NCBI GenBank assembly: GCA_024642215.1
Contig: JAHEBO010000003.1
Span: forward strand, 25,651 to 89,650
Direction of reading: 5' to 3'
Origin: Limnohabitans sp.
GTDB lineage: Bacteria > Pseudomonadota > Gammaproteobacteria > Burkholderiales > Burkholderiaceae_C
Length of the DNA stretch: 64,000 nucleotides
Shown piece after piece: positions 37,793-46,459 of this stretch (position 1 is the first letter of the stretch; each line of letters starts with the position of its first letter). The notes below the pieces were generated by a model, which made no database searches, was not told where the DNA came from, and saw only the letters and a list, made by a program, of their open reading frames with translations. The position numbers and the translations under genes are program-made.

Positions 37793-38800
37793 ATGGGTTT
37801 GAAACTGTCTGTTTTAGACCAATCGGTGGCCATGTCGGGGCGTGGCCAAGATGAGTCCATCCGTCAAACTTTGGCGTTGGCGCAATCTGCAGAGCGTTTG
37901 GGATACTCGCGTTTTTGGGTCAGCGAGCACCACGCACATCCCAGCATTGTGGGCACTGCGCCCGAAATTTTGATGGCGGCCATCGCCACGCAAACCCAGC
38001 GAATTCGCATTGGCAGTGCAGGGGTGATGTTGCCCCATTACGCTGCATTGAAAGTGGCCGAGCAATTCAGAGTCTTAGATGCACTTGCACCTGGCCGCAT
38101 CGATTTGGGTGTAGGGCGTGCGCCCGGCAGTGATGGCAAAACAGCGCAACTGCTCAATTCTGACCGTTACGCCAGTGAAAACTTTCCACAGCAGGTGATG
38201 GAATTGCAAGCGTGGGTGAAGGGGCAGCCTTTGCCTGTGGGCCATCCTGGGCATGGGGTATTTGCTTATCCCCAGTCAGCCACCTCACCTGATGTTTGGA
38301 TGTTGGGCAGCTCTGACTACGGTGCGCAATTGGCAGCGCATTTGGGTTTGCCTTACGCCTTCGCGTGGTTCATCACCGATGGGCAGGGTGCTGATCAGGC
38401 CCTGCAAATTTACCGAGACAGGTTCACGCCCAGCGCGCGTTTGGACAAGCCCATGGCCACCTTGTGTGTTTGGGCTTTGGCTGCAGACACCGATGCACAA
38501 GCGTGGCATTTGTTCAAGAGCCGCGCGCGCTGGCGCATGGATCGCAACTTGGGTCGCATTGGTCCCATGTTGCCGCCCGACCAAGCCGACCGTGACTATT
38601 CGCCAGCAGAGCAAATGGCTTTAGATGCCTTGAAGGCCAATGCTTTTGTTGGCAGTGCCAGTACCGTGGGCGCCAAGTTGCGCGCAGTGGCCGAGCGTTT
38701 AAAACTGGACGAATTGGTGGTCATCACTTGGACCCATGATCCTCAAGCGCAGCTGCATTCGTACGAATTGCTGGCACAAGAATTTAATTTAAAACCGTGA
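37793..38800 (+). CDS. LLM-class flavin-dependent oxidoreductase (luciferase-like)
   Basis: Luciferase-like monooxygenase of 335 residues with a TIM barrel binding FMN or F420; in this lineage FMN is likely. The opening LSVLDQS, FWVSEHHAHPSI near 40-51 and GVGRAPGSD near 103-111 are typical of the YhbW-like group (MsnO8-type). Substrate unknown. The ATG at 37793 gives the family start; it is 31 bases behind the ligase gene. Confidence 0.88.
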   Translation: MGLKLSVLDQSVAMSGRGQDESIRQTLALAQSAERLGYSRFWVSEHHAHPSIVGTAPEILMAAIATQTQRIRIGSAGVMLPHYAALKVAEQFRVLDALAPGRIDLGVGRAPGSDGKTAQLLNSDRYASENFPQQVMELQAWVKGQPLPVGHPGHGVFAYPQSATSPDVWMLGSSDYGAQLAAHLGLPYAFAWFITDGQGADQALQIYRDRFTPSARLDKPMATLCVWALAADTDAQAWHLFKSRARWRMDRNLGRIGPMLPPDQADRDYSPAEQMALDALKANAFVGSASTVGAKLRAVAERLKLDELVVITWTHDPQAQLHSYELLAQEFNLKP

Positions 38801-38818
38801 ATTTTCAGGAGTACATGA

Positions 38819-39838
38819 ATGTTTGAAACCGCAATTGCAGGCAGTTTGCCGAAACCCGAATGGTTGGCCGAAACCAACAAGCTTTGGCCCAAATGGATGG
38901 CCGAAGGCGATAGCCTGAAGCGAGCCAAGGCCGATGCCACGCTGCTGTGGATCAAAGCCCAAGAAGACGCAGGCCTGGACGTGGTGGGCGATGGCGAACA
39001 ATCGCGTCAGCACTTTGTGCACGGTTTCTTGGAGCAGGTCGAAGGCATTGACTTTGAAAACAAAGTGACCATGGGCATTCGGAACAACCGTTACGACGCT
39101 CAAGTGCCACAAGTCATAGCGCCCCTGCGATTGAAAGGCCGAGTGCATGCATTTGAAGCGCAGCTGGCACGTGCACACACCAAGAAAAAATTGAAGTTCA
39201 CTTTGCCTGGCCCCATGACCATTGTCGACACCGTGGCCGATCGTTTTTATGGCGACAAAGTCAAGATGGCCATGGCCTTTGCAGAACTGCTGAACCAAGA
39301 AGCATTGGCGCTGCAAGCGGATGGCGTGGACATCGTTCAATTTGACGAGCCTGCTTTCAATGTGTACATGGAAGAAGCGGCCGATTGGGGTGTGAAAGCT
39401 TTGGAGCGCGCTGCGCAGGGCCTGACTTGCACCACCGCTGTTCACATTTGCTATGGCTACGGCATTCAAGCCAACATCGATTGGAAAAACTCTTTGGGCC
39501 ACGAGTGGCGCCAATACGAAAAGGTGTTCCCAGCCTTGGCCAAGAGCAGCATTGATCAAGTGAGCTTGGAGTGCTTCCACTCGCACGTGCCCATGGACTT
39601 GATGGCTTTGCTGGAAGGCAAAGACGTGATGGTGGGTGTGATTGATGTGGCCAGCGAAGTGATTGAAACACCAGAAGAAGTGGCCGACACCATCGGTCGC
39701 GCACTTCAGTTTGTGCCCAAGGCACGCATTATTCCTTGTACCAATTGCGGCTTGGCGCCCATGAGCCGCGAAGTGGCAGAGAAGAAGTTGCAAGCGTTGG
39801 CCGAAGGTGCACGCATTGCGCGTGAACGTTATCGCTGA
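38819..39838 (+). CDS. Core-MetE-type methionine synthase (C-terminal MetE domain only)
   Basis: Protein of 339 residues matching only the catalytic C-terminal barrel of cobalamin-independent methionine synthase. The zinc ligands are all visible: HICYG (His and Cys about 211 and 213), the Glu in SLECFHSH and the Cys in CTNCG near 303-306. The N-terminal half of MetE, which helps bind methyl-folate, is missing, so the methyl donor may differ. Known core-MetE proteins can work with other methyl donors or with a partner protein such as DUF1852 (MesX), which is not next to this gene. AGGAG precedes the ATG; terminator follows. Confidence 0.85.
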   Translation: MFETAIAGSLPKPEWLAETNKLWPKWMAEGDSLKRAKADATLLWIKAQEDAGLDVVGDGEQSRQHFVHGFLEQVEGIDFENKVTMGIRNNRYDAQVPQVIAPLRLKGRVHAFEAQLARAHTKKKLKFTLPGPMTIVDTVADRFYGDKVKMAMAFAELLNQEALALQADGVDIVQFDEPAFNVYMEEAADWGVKALERAAQGLTCTTAVHICYGYGIQANIDWKNSLGHEWRQYEKVFPALAKSSIDQVSLECFHSHVPMDLMALLEGKDVMVGVIDVASEVIETPEEVADTIGRALQFVPKARIIPCTNCGLAPMSREVAEKKLQALAEGARIARERYR

Positions 39839-39860
39839 AATTGAACTGGAACACAGCAAC

Positions 39861-39889
39861 AAAAAAGGCCATCTTTTGATGGCCTTTTT
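39861..39889. terminator. Bidirectional terminator between the MetE-like gene and bktB
   Basis: Stem AAAAAGGCCATC / GATGGCCTTTTT with a TTTT loop, giving a T-run on either strand between convergent genes. Confidence 0.92.
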
Positions 39890-39909
39890 CTTGAGTGATC
39901 GCTTGAAAA

Positions 39910-41094
39910 TTACATGCGTTCAAAAATAGCCGCAATGCCTTGACCGCCACCAATGCACATGGTGACCAACGCATAACGACCGTTGATGCGGTGCAGTTCG
40001 TGCAAAGCTTTGACGGTAATTAAGGCACCCGTGGCACCGATGGGGTGACCCAAAGAAATGCCTGAGCCATTGGGGTTGACCTTTGCAGGGTCCAAACCGA
40101 GGTCACGTGTGACAGCGCAAGCTTGCGCAGCAAAGGCTTCATTGGCTTCAATCACGTCTAGATCGTTCACAGTGAGGCCGGCTTTTTTCAAGGCCAACTG
40201 TGATGCAGGCACGGGGCCAATGCCCATGTACTTAGGATCAACGCCGGCATGTGCATAGGCTACCAAGCGTGCCAAGGGTTTGACGCCACGTGCCTTGGCC
40301 GCGCCTGCTTCCATCAGCACAACGGCCGCTGCTGCGTCGTTGATGCCAGATGCATTGCCTGCTGTGACTGTGCCATTTTCTTTGACAAACACAGGTTTTA
40401 GTTTGGCCAACTCTTCCAGGGTGCATCCAGGGCGGAAGTGTTCGTCGGTGTCATAGGCCACTTCGCCTTTGCGCGTTTTGAGCATGACCGGCATGATTTG
40501 GTCTTTGAAATAACCAGCTTGCGTCGCGCGTTCTGCGCGGTTGTGACTTTCAACGGCCAGCTTGTCTTGGTCTTCGCGGGAGATGCCCCACTTGGCCGCA
40601 ATGTTCTCGGCCGTGACGCCCATGTGAATGGTGTGGAAGGGGTCGTGCAAAGCGCCCACCATCATGTCGATCATTTTGGTATCGCCCATGCGGGCGCCAA
40701 AACGATTGGTGTTGACGGCATAGGGTGCTCGGCTCATGTTTTCTGCGCCGCCGCCAATGGCCACATCGGCGTCGCCCAACAAGATGGATTGGCTGGCAGA
40801 GATGATGGCTTGCAAGCCAGAACCGCACAGACGGTTGACGTTGAAGGCGGGTGTGCCTTCGGCACAGCCACCGTTGATAGCGGCAACGCGTGACAAGTAC
40901 ATGTCTTTAGGCTCGGTATTGACCACATGCCCAAACACCACGTGACCGACGTCTTTGCCGTCGGTGTTGGCCCGCTTGAGTGCTTCGCGAACCACTTGCG
41001 CGGCCAATTCGGTAGGGGCAATGTCTTTGAGGCTGCCACCAAAGGTACCAATGGCGGTGCGAACACCGCTGACAACAACAACTTCACGACTCAT
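39910..41094 (-). CDS. bktB: Beta-ketothiolase (acetyl-CoA C-acyltransferase)
   Basis: Thiolase of 394 residues that joins or splits acyl-CoA units. The opening REVVVVSGVRTAIGTFGGSL, NRLCGSGLQ (acyl-accepting Cys near 90), GHPIGATG (His near 350) and CIGGGQG (Cys near 380) are all intact. From memory it closely matches Cupriavidus BktB, which accepts C4-C6 ketoacyl-CoA in polyhydroxyalkanoate and beta-oxidation routes. AAAGGAG precedes the start. No phaB or phaC is nearby; the SDR gene upstream runs the same way, 79 bases away. Confidence 0.9.
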   Translation of the reverse strand: MSREVVVVSGVRTAIGTFGGSLKDIAPTELAAQVVREALKRANTDGKDVGHVVFGHVVNTEPKDMYLSRVAAINGGCAEGTPAFNVNRLCGSGLQAIISASQSILLGDADVAIGGGAENMSRAPYAVNTNRFGARMGDTKMIDMMVGALHDPFHTIHMGVTAENIAAKWGISREDQDKLAVESHNRAERATQAGYFKDQIMPVMLKTRKGEVAYDTDEHFRPGCTLEELAKLKPVFVKENGTVTAGNASGINDAAAAVVLMEAGAAKARGVKPLARLVAYAHAGVDPKYMGIGPVPASQLALKKAGLTVNDLDVIEANEAFAAQACAVTRDLGLDPAKVNPNGSGISLGHPIGATGALITVKALHELHRINGRYALVTMCIGGGQGIAAIFERM

Positions 41095-41173
41095 CTTGTT
41101 CTCCTTTAAATTGAATTTGGATCTGCCCTAAAGTCTGCCCATGCAAAACTACAGGGGACTGACAAAGGTCTGT

Positions 41174-41932
41174 TTAAGCGTCACGCACGTCACTGACCGG
41201 ATTGCTGCCGAAGTCGGGGCGCGCCAAATAGTTCAGGATGCGTTGGGCGGCATCGGCCGGTGAGGTCAGTTGGCCTGTGGCTTTGAGTTGCTGGAAGCCA
41301 CTTTGATCAGGGAATTTCTCAGCAGCTGCACTGCGAAGTTGAACTTGCATGTCGGTGTCAATCACGCCGGGTGCCAAAGAAGTGACTTTGGCGCCATTGG
41401 GTTTGAGGGCCTCGTCTAGCGCCAAGCAGCGCGTGAAGTGGTCCATGCCCGCTTTGGCGGCGCAGTAGCCCGCTTGGGAAGCCATGGCACGGCGGCCCAG
41501 ACCCGAGGAGATGTTGACCACTTTGCGAGGCATGATCCAGCTTTCGGTGGCGCCTAAAAATGCCGCGCACAACTGCATTGGGGCTTCTAAGCCAACGCGC
41601 AAAGCCATGGCCAAGTTGTGCGGGTCGGCTTGACTCAGGGGTCCAATGTTGGGAATGACGCCCGCATTGTTGATGAGGGTGGCACTTTGATAGTTCTGTG
41701 CCGGTTGTTTCTCTAGCCAAGTCTTCAAGGCCATGCTGGCCGTGGCGCCATCGGCAAAATCATGGGTCCATTGCGCCAAGTGCACGCCGGCTTCTTGTGC
41801 TTGCACCGTCAAGCTGGCTTGTTGGTTGCGAGAAATACAAATGAGGGTGTTGCCCTTTTGCAGAAGCTGCTCAGCAATGGCCAAGCCCATACCGCGCGAG
41901 CCGCCAGTGAGAACGTAGAGATGTTGTGTCAT
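41174..41932 (-). CDS. Short-chain dehydrogenase/reductase
   Basis: NAD(P)-dependent oxidoreductase of 252 residues with a Rossmann fold. TGGSRGMGLAIA near 9-20 binds the cofactor, NNAG is near 88-91, Ser in ISSGLG and the catalytic pair YCAAK near 155-159 complete the active site. The overall form recalls benzil reductase/sepiapterin reductase-like SDRs. Substrate unknown. It lies 15 bases behind the pseudouridine synthase gene. Confidence 0.87.
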   Translation of the reverse strand: MTQHLYVLTGGSRGMGLAIAEQLLQKGNTLICISRNQQASLTVQAQEAGVHLAQWTHDFADGATASMALKTWLEKQPAQNYQSATLINNAGVIPNIGPLSQADPHNLAMALRVGLEAPMQLCAAFLGATESWIMPRKVVNISSGLGRRAMASQAGYCAAKAGMDHFTRCLALDEALKPNGAKVTSLAPGVIDTDMQVQLRSAAAEKFPDQSGFQQLKATGQLTSPADAAQRILNYLARPDFGSNPVSDVRDA

Positions 41933-41947
41933 GGAGATACAGCCTTG

Positions 41948-42604
41948 TTAAAACGGAACAGCAGTCTCAAATGATAGCCTTTCTGCCGTGATGGGATGAT
42001 TGAATTGCAATTGCCGTGCATGCAATAGCAACCTGGGTGCGCGCGCGCAAACTTCGGGACTGGCATACAGCGCATCACCCAAGATGGCATGACCCATGGC
42101 CATCATGTGCAAACGCAATTGGTGGGTTCTGCCGGTGATGGGTTGCAATTCCACACGCGTTGCGCCTGCGATCAAATCACCTGATTTGCGACGCCACTGG
42201 GTATGGCTGGGTTTGCCATGTTCCCAATCCACCTTGCTCTTGGGACGATTGGGCCAGTCGATCAGCAGGGGCATGTGAATGTCTTTCCATTCTTCATCCT
42301 CTGAAACGGATGGTGTGGCGCCGGGTGGGGTGCCATCCACCACAGCTTCGTACATTTTGTAAACTTCACGTTGCGCAAAAGCTTGGCTGAGTTGGCGTTG
42401 AACATCTGCGCCGCGTGCGACGACCACCAATCCAGAAGTCGCCATGTCTAGTCGGTGAACGGTGAGGGCGTCTGGCCAAGCTTGTTGGGCGCGCGCAATC
42501 AGGCAATCTTGCTTGTCTTCGCCGCGGCCCGGCACACTGAGGAGGCCAGAGGGTTTGTTGAGCACGGACAGGTGCGCATCGGAATAGACCACGTCGATGT
42601 TCAT
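41948..42604 (-). CDS. RluA-family RNA pseudouridine synthase
   Basis: Pseudouridine synthase of 218 residues without an S4 domain. The catalytic Asp is in HRLDMATSGL near 51-60; VLNKPSGLLSVPG near 14-26 and the block RTHQLRLHMMAMGHAILGD near 162-180 are the other motifs. Length and lack of S4 suggest the RluA (23S U746 / tRNA U32) subgroup. Upstream of the SDR gene; divergent from the GNAT gene. Confidence 0.88.
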   Translation of the reverse strand: MNIDVVYSDAHLSVLNKPSGLLSVPGRGEDKQDCLIARAQQAWPDALTVHRLDMATSGLVVVARGADVQRQLSQAFAQREVYKMYEAVVDGTPPGATPSVSEDEEWKDIHMPLLIDWPNRPKSKVDWEHGKPSHTQWRRKSGDLIAGATRVELQPITGRTHQLRLHMMAMGHAILGDALYASPEVCARAPRLLLHARQLQFNHPITAERLSFETAVPF

Positions 42605-42725
42605 GCTTCAAAGATAACGCCAAAATGCCCCATTTAAGGGGGCGAAAGCCTTTGAATTTGGAAGCCAGGCCAGATCAGGCGACAATCTAGGGTTTTGTGA
42701 ACCCCTTTTGACCAAGATATTCGAT

Positions 42726-43244
42726 ATGTCCGATTTTGAAGTTCGATTTGCCACCAAGAAAGAAGCCGCTGATGTGGCGCAATTGCATTTGATTGCAAGC
42801 CGTGCCGCTTATGCGGGCCAAGTACCCGAGGCGCATTGGGATGTCACGCCCATGGCCAAGCGGGTGTCGTATTGGAAAGAAGCCATTGAATATGGTGAAC
42901 CCCAGGTGATGGTGGCGCTGGAAGGCGACAGCATTGTGGGATTCGTAGGCTTTGACCGCTCACGTGACCCCAAATCAAAAAACACCATGGGTGAAATTTG
43001 GGCCATTTACGCAGACCCCGACCGTTTGGGTGAAGGCGTTGGCTTGGCCCTTTGGGATGCTGCCCGTGAAGGCCTGATCGATGAAGACTGTACCGACGTC
43101 AGCATTTGGGTGCCTTTGCTGAACGAGCGTACGGTGCGTTTCCATGAATTGGCCGGTTTCAAGCGCGAAATGAACACGGCTCGCACAGTGCCCATTGGCA
43201 ATGTGAAAGTAGAAGAAGTGCGCATGAAGCGTTCTTTGGCTTAA
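42726..43244 (+). CDS. GNAT family N-acetyltransferase
   Basis: Acetyltransferase of 172 residues. The acetyl-CoA-binding motif A is in WAIYADPDRLGEGVGLALWDAA (a single-block R/Q-x-x-G-x-G/A variant, D-R-L-G-E-G-V-G), and the C-terminal N-ER-V-FHELAGFK block is also typical. Substrate unknown. I use the ATG at 42726; a TTG 18 bases upstream is less likely. dusC follows after 34 bases. Confidence 0.82.
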   Translation: MSDFEVRFATKKEAADVAQLHLIASRAAYAGQVPEAHWDVTPMAKRVSYWKEAIEYGEPQVMVALEGDSIVGFVGFDRSRDPKSKNTMGEIWAIYADPDRLGEGVGLALWDAAREGLIDEDCTDVSIWVPLLNERTVRFHELAGFKREMNTARTVPIGNVKVEEVRMKRSLA

Positions 43245-43278
43245 GTCTGTCCAAGTATTTAGCGCGTCAGACACTCGC

Positions 43279-44310
43279 ATGAGAATTTTGTTAGCCCCTA
43301 TGGAAGGGCTGTTGGACCACAGTTTGCGAGACACGCTCACGCGGGTGGGCGGTATTGACTTGTGTGTGTCTGAATTCATTCGGGTGACCGATGCCGTGCT
43401 GCCTAAACGCGCGTTTTATCGTGTGGTGCCTGAGCTGCTGAACGCTGGCAAAACTGTGGCGGGCGTGCCAGTCAAAGCGCAATTGTTGGGTTCTGACCCT
43501 TACATCTTGGCTGAAAATGCGGCCCGTTTGGCCAAGCTCAACCCTGCTGGCATTGATTTGAATTTTGGTTGTCCCGCTAAAACAGTCAATCGCCATCGCG
43601 GTGGCGCCGTGCTCTTGGATGAACCCGAATTGATTGGTCAAATCGTGTCGGCTGTGCGCCGTGCCGTACCTGCCAATGTGCCTGTTTCAGCCAAGATGCG
43701 ATTGGGCTTCAACGACGATTCACGAGCGGAAGATTGTGCCCAAGCGATTGAAGGGGCTGGCGCCAACGAGTTGGTGGTGCATGCCCGCACCAAAGCCCAT
43801 GGCTACAGGCCGCCTGCGTATTGGGATCGCATTGCCGATGTGCGACAGTGCGTCAAATTGCCCATGGTGGCCAATGGCGAAATTTGGACAGTGGCCGATG
43901 CTGTACGTTGCCGCGAAGTAACAGGTTGTCAAGATTTGATGATTGGTCGGGGCATGATCAACAACCCTGGCTTGGCGCTAGAAATTAAGTTTCATGATGC
44001 TCAAACCAAGGGGCTGTCCGTGGCTGATTTGCCCAAGTCATTTTCATGGGAACAACTGTGGCCCTTGTTGAGCGTTTTTTGGAAGCGCATGAGTTTGCAT
44101 GTGGCACCGCGTCACCGTGCAGGACGCTTCAAGCAATGGCTCAATTATTTGCGTCGACATTACCCAGAGGCACAGATGGCCTTTGACACCTTGCGTTTGG
44201 TGCACGACCCTCAAGTGATGGACACGTGGTTGCAGCAATCACCGCTGGGATTGACCGTGCCTGCGCAACACAACATGCCGGTTATGCCGGCTGTTGCAAT
44301 TGCCATTTAA
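43279..44310 (+). CDS. dusC: tRNA-dihydrouridine(16) synthase
   Basis: FMN enzyme of 343 residues reducing uridine in tRNA; DusC acts on U16. LAPMEGLLDHSLRD near 5-18 binds FMN, the catalytic Cys is in NFGCPAKTVNRHRGG near 95-109, and VHARTK and IGRGMINNPGLA are conserved. The motif MEGL and the Gly-rich segments fit the DusC rather than the DusA/B branch. Its end overlaps the convergent Hpt gene by 29 bases. Confidence 0.93.
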   Translation: MRILLAPMEGLLDHSLRDTLTRVGGIDLCVSEFIRVTDAVLPKRAFYRVVPELLNAGKTVAGVPVKAQLLGSDPYILAENAARLAKLNPAGIDLNFGCPAKTVNRHRGGAVLLDEPELIGQIVSAVRRAVPANVPVSAKMRLGFNDDSRAEDCAQAIEGAGANELVVHARTKAHGYRPPAYWDRIADVRQCVKLPMVANGEIWTVADAVRCREVTGCQDLMIGRGMINNPGLALEIKFHDAQTKGLSVADLPKSFSWEQLWPLLSVFWKRMSLHVAPRHRAGRFKQWLNYLRRHYPEAQMAFDTLRLVHDPQVMDTWLQQSPLGLTVPAQHNMPVMPAVAIAI

Positions 44311-44644
44311 CTTCCGCCAATAAAACATTCAAGTTGATTGACAACTGGGCACTGGCGCTCAGAGCGATAGTTTTTGTTTCGGGCGTTTCAACACGTTTGC
44401 ACAGTGATTCTGTTTGCGTAATTTCAGCCACCAATTGATCGTGACAAAACACGGGTGCGAAGCCTTTGAGTTGGTGCCAAACTTTTTGTAAGACTTCAAA
44501 ATGTTCTGCTTCAATGGCAGCGTTGATTTGAGGTACGTCATTTTCAAGTGTGCTTTGCAGTGTGGCCAGCAATTGCTGGGCACTGGCTGCGTCACCCAAA
44601 TATTCAATGGCTTTGGCCATAGACAAGAACGTGGTGTGACTCAT
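44282..44644 (-). CDS. Hpt (histidine phosphotransfer) domain protein
   Basis: Single-domain protein of 120 residues forming a helical bundle. HQLKG near 57-61 is the phospho-acceptor motif (H-x-L-K-G), with His57. It would relay phosphate from a hybrid kinase to a response regulator; neither is adjacent. Possible partner in the window: the HTH-receiver protein at 35231-35827. The start overlaps the Nudix stop by four bases (ATGA). The last 29 bases lie over the end of dusC. Confidence 0.75.
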   Translation of the reverse strand: MSHTTFLSMAKAIEYLGDAASAQQLLATLQSTLENDVPQINAAIEAEHFEVLQKVWHQLKGFAPVFCHDQLVAEITQTESLCKRVETPETKTIALSASAQLSINLNVLLAEVKWQLQQPA

Positions 44645-45426
44645 AGCGGGCCGTGCAACAAAGCTTCCAAGCCCCCTTCGGGCTCAAAGCGTTTGTTTCT
44701 GAAGTGCAGCCGTGTGGGGCCGGGCAGGGCCCTTTGGCTGACGGGATGCCTGGGGTCGCCGGGATAACAAATGACGCGCATGCCTTCTTGGTCAAAGGGC
44801 TCCGGCATGATGACGGGCGGCGTGCGCTCTGCGGCTTCTGTCATGGCTTGCTCAACGGACTTGAACAAGCACAAATGCGAGAGGCTCATGATTTGCGGTG
44901 GTGCCATGACAATGTCACCTTGCCAATATTGAATGAGTGCATTGCGCGGCGTGGTCCACAAAATTTCGGTGGTTTCGTGGTTGTCATGCACCGCGGTTTG
45001 GGCACTCGGGGCACGTGCCAAAAAGAAGCGCGTGTCAAAGCGTTTGGACATCATGGAGGGCATGCGCGGTGTGATCCAGCGCGACCATGCTTGAAGATCG
45101 GTGGCTTGTAATTGCAGGCCGCATTCTTCTTGTGCTTCGCGCAGGGCTGCCACAAACAAACTGGCCGCATGCTGAGGGTCCAGATCTGGCTCGCCCAATT
45201 GCGCATGAAGACTTGCGACATTCTGTTGTAAACCAGCTAGTGCTTCAGGTAAGCCGTCGGCTTCATCTCTTTTGCCGCCTGGAAACACAAAGGCACCGCC
45301 CAAATCTTTGGAATCTGTGTGGCGCTTGAGCAGCAAAACTTCCATGCCGGCGTCGCCTTCGCGCAGCATGAGCACGGTGGCCGCATCACGGGGCGGGGTG
45401 TCAACAATGTGCGAGGTGATTTCCAT
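44641..45426 (-). CDS. Nudix hydrolase with a large insertion in the Nudix box (NUDT19-like)
   Basis: Protein of 261 residues. FPGGKRDEAD near 48-57 begins the Nudix box, but its second half, ALREAQEECGL, comes about 40 residues later (near 94-104); the insert AALAGLQQ... to DPQHAASLFV sits between. This split box is a mark of the NUDT19/RP2p-type acyl-CoA and CoA diphosphatases. The family and the neighbouring SDR of fatty-acid type suggest acyl-CoA or CoA turnover. Divergent from that SDR; shares an operon with the Hpt gene. Confidence 0.82.
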   Translation of the reverse strand: MEITSHIVDTPPRDAATVLMLREGDAGMEVLLLKRHTDSKDLGGAFVFPGGKRDEADGLPEALAGLQQNVASLHAQLGEPDLDPQHAASLFVAALREAQEECGLQLQATDLQAWSRWITPRMPSMMSKRFDTRFFLARAPSAQTAVHDNHETTEILWTTPRNALIQYWQGDIVMAPPQIMSLSHLCLFKSVEQAMTEAAERTPPVIMPEPFDQEGMRVICYPGDPRHPVSQRALPGPTRLHFRNKRFEPEGGLEALLHGPL

Positions 45427-45462
45427 AAGGGCCCAAGTTGGACATGAACTGAATTAAATGAG

Positions 45463-45488
45463 GCAACTGTCAATCTGGTAACAGTTGC
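45463..45488. promoter_or_regulatory. Inverted repeat in the divergent Nudix/SDR spacer, candidate operator
   Basis: GCAACTGT at 45463-45470 and its exact reverse complement ACAGTTGC at 45481-45488, ten bases apart. It lies 37 bases before the Nudix start and 59 bases before the SDR start. A dimeric regulator such as a TetR- or LysR-type protein could bind it; no regulator gene is adjacent. Confidence 0.4.
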
Positions 45489-45547
45489 GCCGAGTGGCAT
45501 GGTTTAAAGTGACCACCATTACAAGGCTATCAGATTGAGGAATCCAA

Positions 45548-46459
45548 ATGAGCATTGATTTTCACGGACGTGTCGCCATTGTCACAGGTGCAGGTGGCGG
45601 ATTGGGCAAACAACATGCTTTGGCCCTGGCCAAGCGCGGTGCCAAGGTGCTGGTCAACGATTTGGGCGGCAATGTTCATGGCGAAGGCGGCTCGGTCAGT
45701 GCAGCACAGGCTGTGGTGGATGAAATTATCCAGGCCGGTGGCGAGGCCATGGCCAATGGCGCTTCGGTCACGGACTACGAAGCCGTGCAGGGCATGGTGA
45801 AGCAGGCCATGGACAAGTGGGGCCGTGTGGACATCTTGGTCAACAACGCCGGCATTTTGCGAGACAAAAGCTTTTCCAAAATGGAGATTGCCGATTTCCG
45901 TTTGGTGATGGAGGTGCACGTCATGGGCGCCGTGCATTGCACCAAAGCGGTGTGGCCCATCATGCAAGCGCAAAACTATGGCCGCGTCATCATGACCACG
46001 TCGTCCAGCGGTTTGTACGGCAACTTTGGCCAGTCCAATTACGGTGCTGCCAAGATGGCCTTGGCCGGCATGATGCAAACCTTGGCCATTGAAGGCGAGA
46101 AGTACAACATTCGCGTCAACTCCTTGGCGCCGACAGCGGCCACGCGCATGACAGAAGGTTTGATGCCAGAAGCGGTTTTGAAAGCCCTCGAGCCTCAAGC
46201 GGTGGTACCCGCCATGTTGGTCATGGCCTGCGAAGATGCGCCCAATCGCACCATCATTTGCGCGGGTGCTGGCAGTTTTGAAGTGGCCAACATCACGCTC
46301 ACGCAAGGCGTCCATTTGGGTGTGTCAGACGACACGCCAGAACAATTGTTGGCGGCCATGTCTCAAGTGACCGACCGTACGGGTGAGTTGGTGCCTGGAT
46401 CGGGTTCGGGGCAGGGCTCGTTGGAAGTGGGCAAGGCCATGGCCGCCCACAAAAGCTAA
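45548..46459 (+). CDS. SDR-family dehydrogenase, multifunctional-enzyme type (3-hydroxyacyl-CoA dehydrogenase-like)
   Basis: Short-chain dehydrogenase of 303 residues. TGAGGGLGKQHAL near 13-25 binds NAD(P); the segment VNDLGGNVHGEGGS near 36-49 is the special insert of the dehydrogenase domain of peroxisomal MFE-2 (HSD17B4). NNAGILRD near 97-104, TSSSG near 151-155 and the pair YGAAK near 163-167 finish the active site. Fatty-acid or steroid side-chain beta-oxidation is therefore likely. GAGGA precedes the ATG; it overlaps the convergent xth end by four bases. Confidence 0.88.
   Translation: MSIDFHGRVAIVTGAGGGLGKQHALALAKRGAKVLVNDLGGNVHGEGGSVSAAQAVVDEIIQAGGEAMANGASVTDYEAVQGMVKQAMDKWGRVDILVNNAGILRDKSFSKMEIADFRLVMEVHVMGAVHCTKAVWPIMQAQNYGRVIMTTSSSGLYGNFGQSNYGAAKMALAGMMQTLAIEGEKYNIRVNSLAPTAATRMTEGLMPEAVLKALEPQAVVPAMLVMACEDAPNRTIICAGAGSFEVANITLTQGVHLGVSDDTPEQLLAAMSQVTDRTGELVPGSGSGQGSLEVGKAMAAHKS

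Noticed and set aside
38789..39862. Long open frame (357 codons) antisense to the core-MetE gene
   Set aside because: Its translation is rich in His, Phe, Cys and Gln in the way of reverse-strand shadows, and the plus-strand gene has full motifs and a ribosome binding site.
42627..42643. GC-rich hairpin GCCCC / GGGGC in the RluA/GNAT spacer
   Set aside because: It lies between two divergent starts, where no termination is expected, and lacks a T-run.
45530..46315. Open frame antisense to the MFE-type SDR
   Set aside because: Shadow composition and no start context; the SDR is complete on the plus strand.
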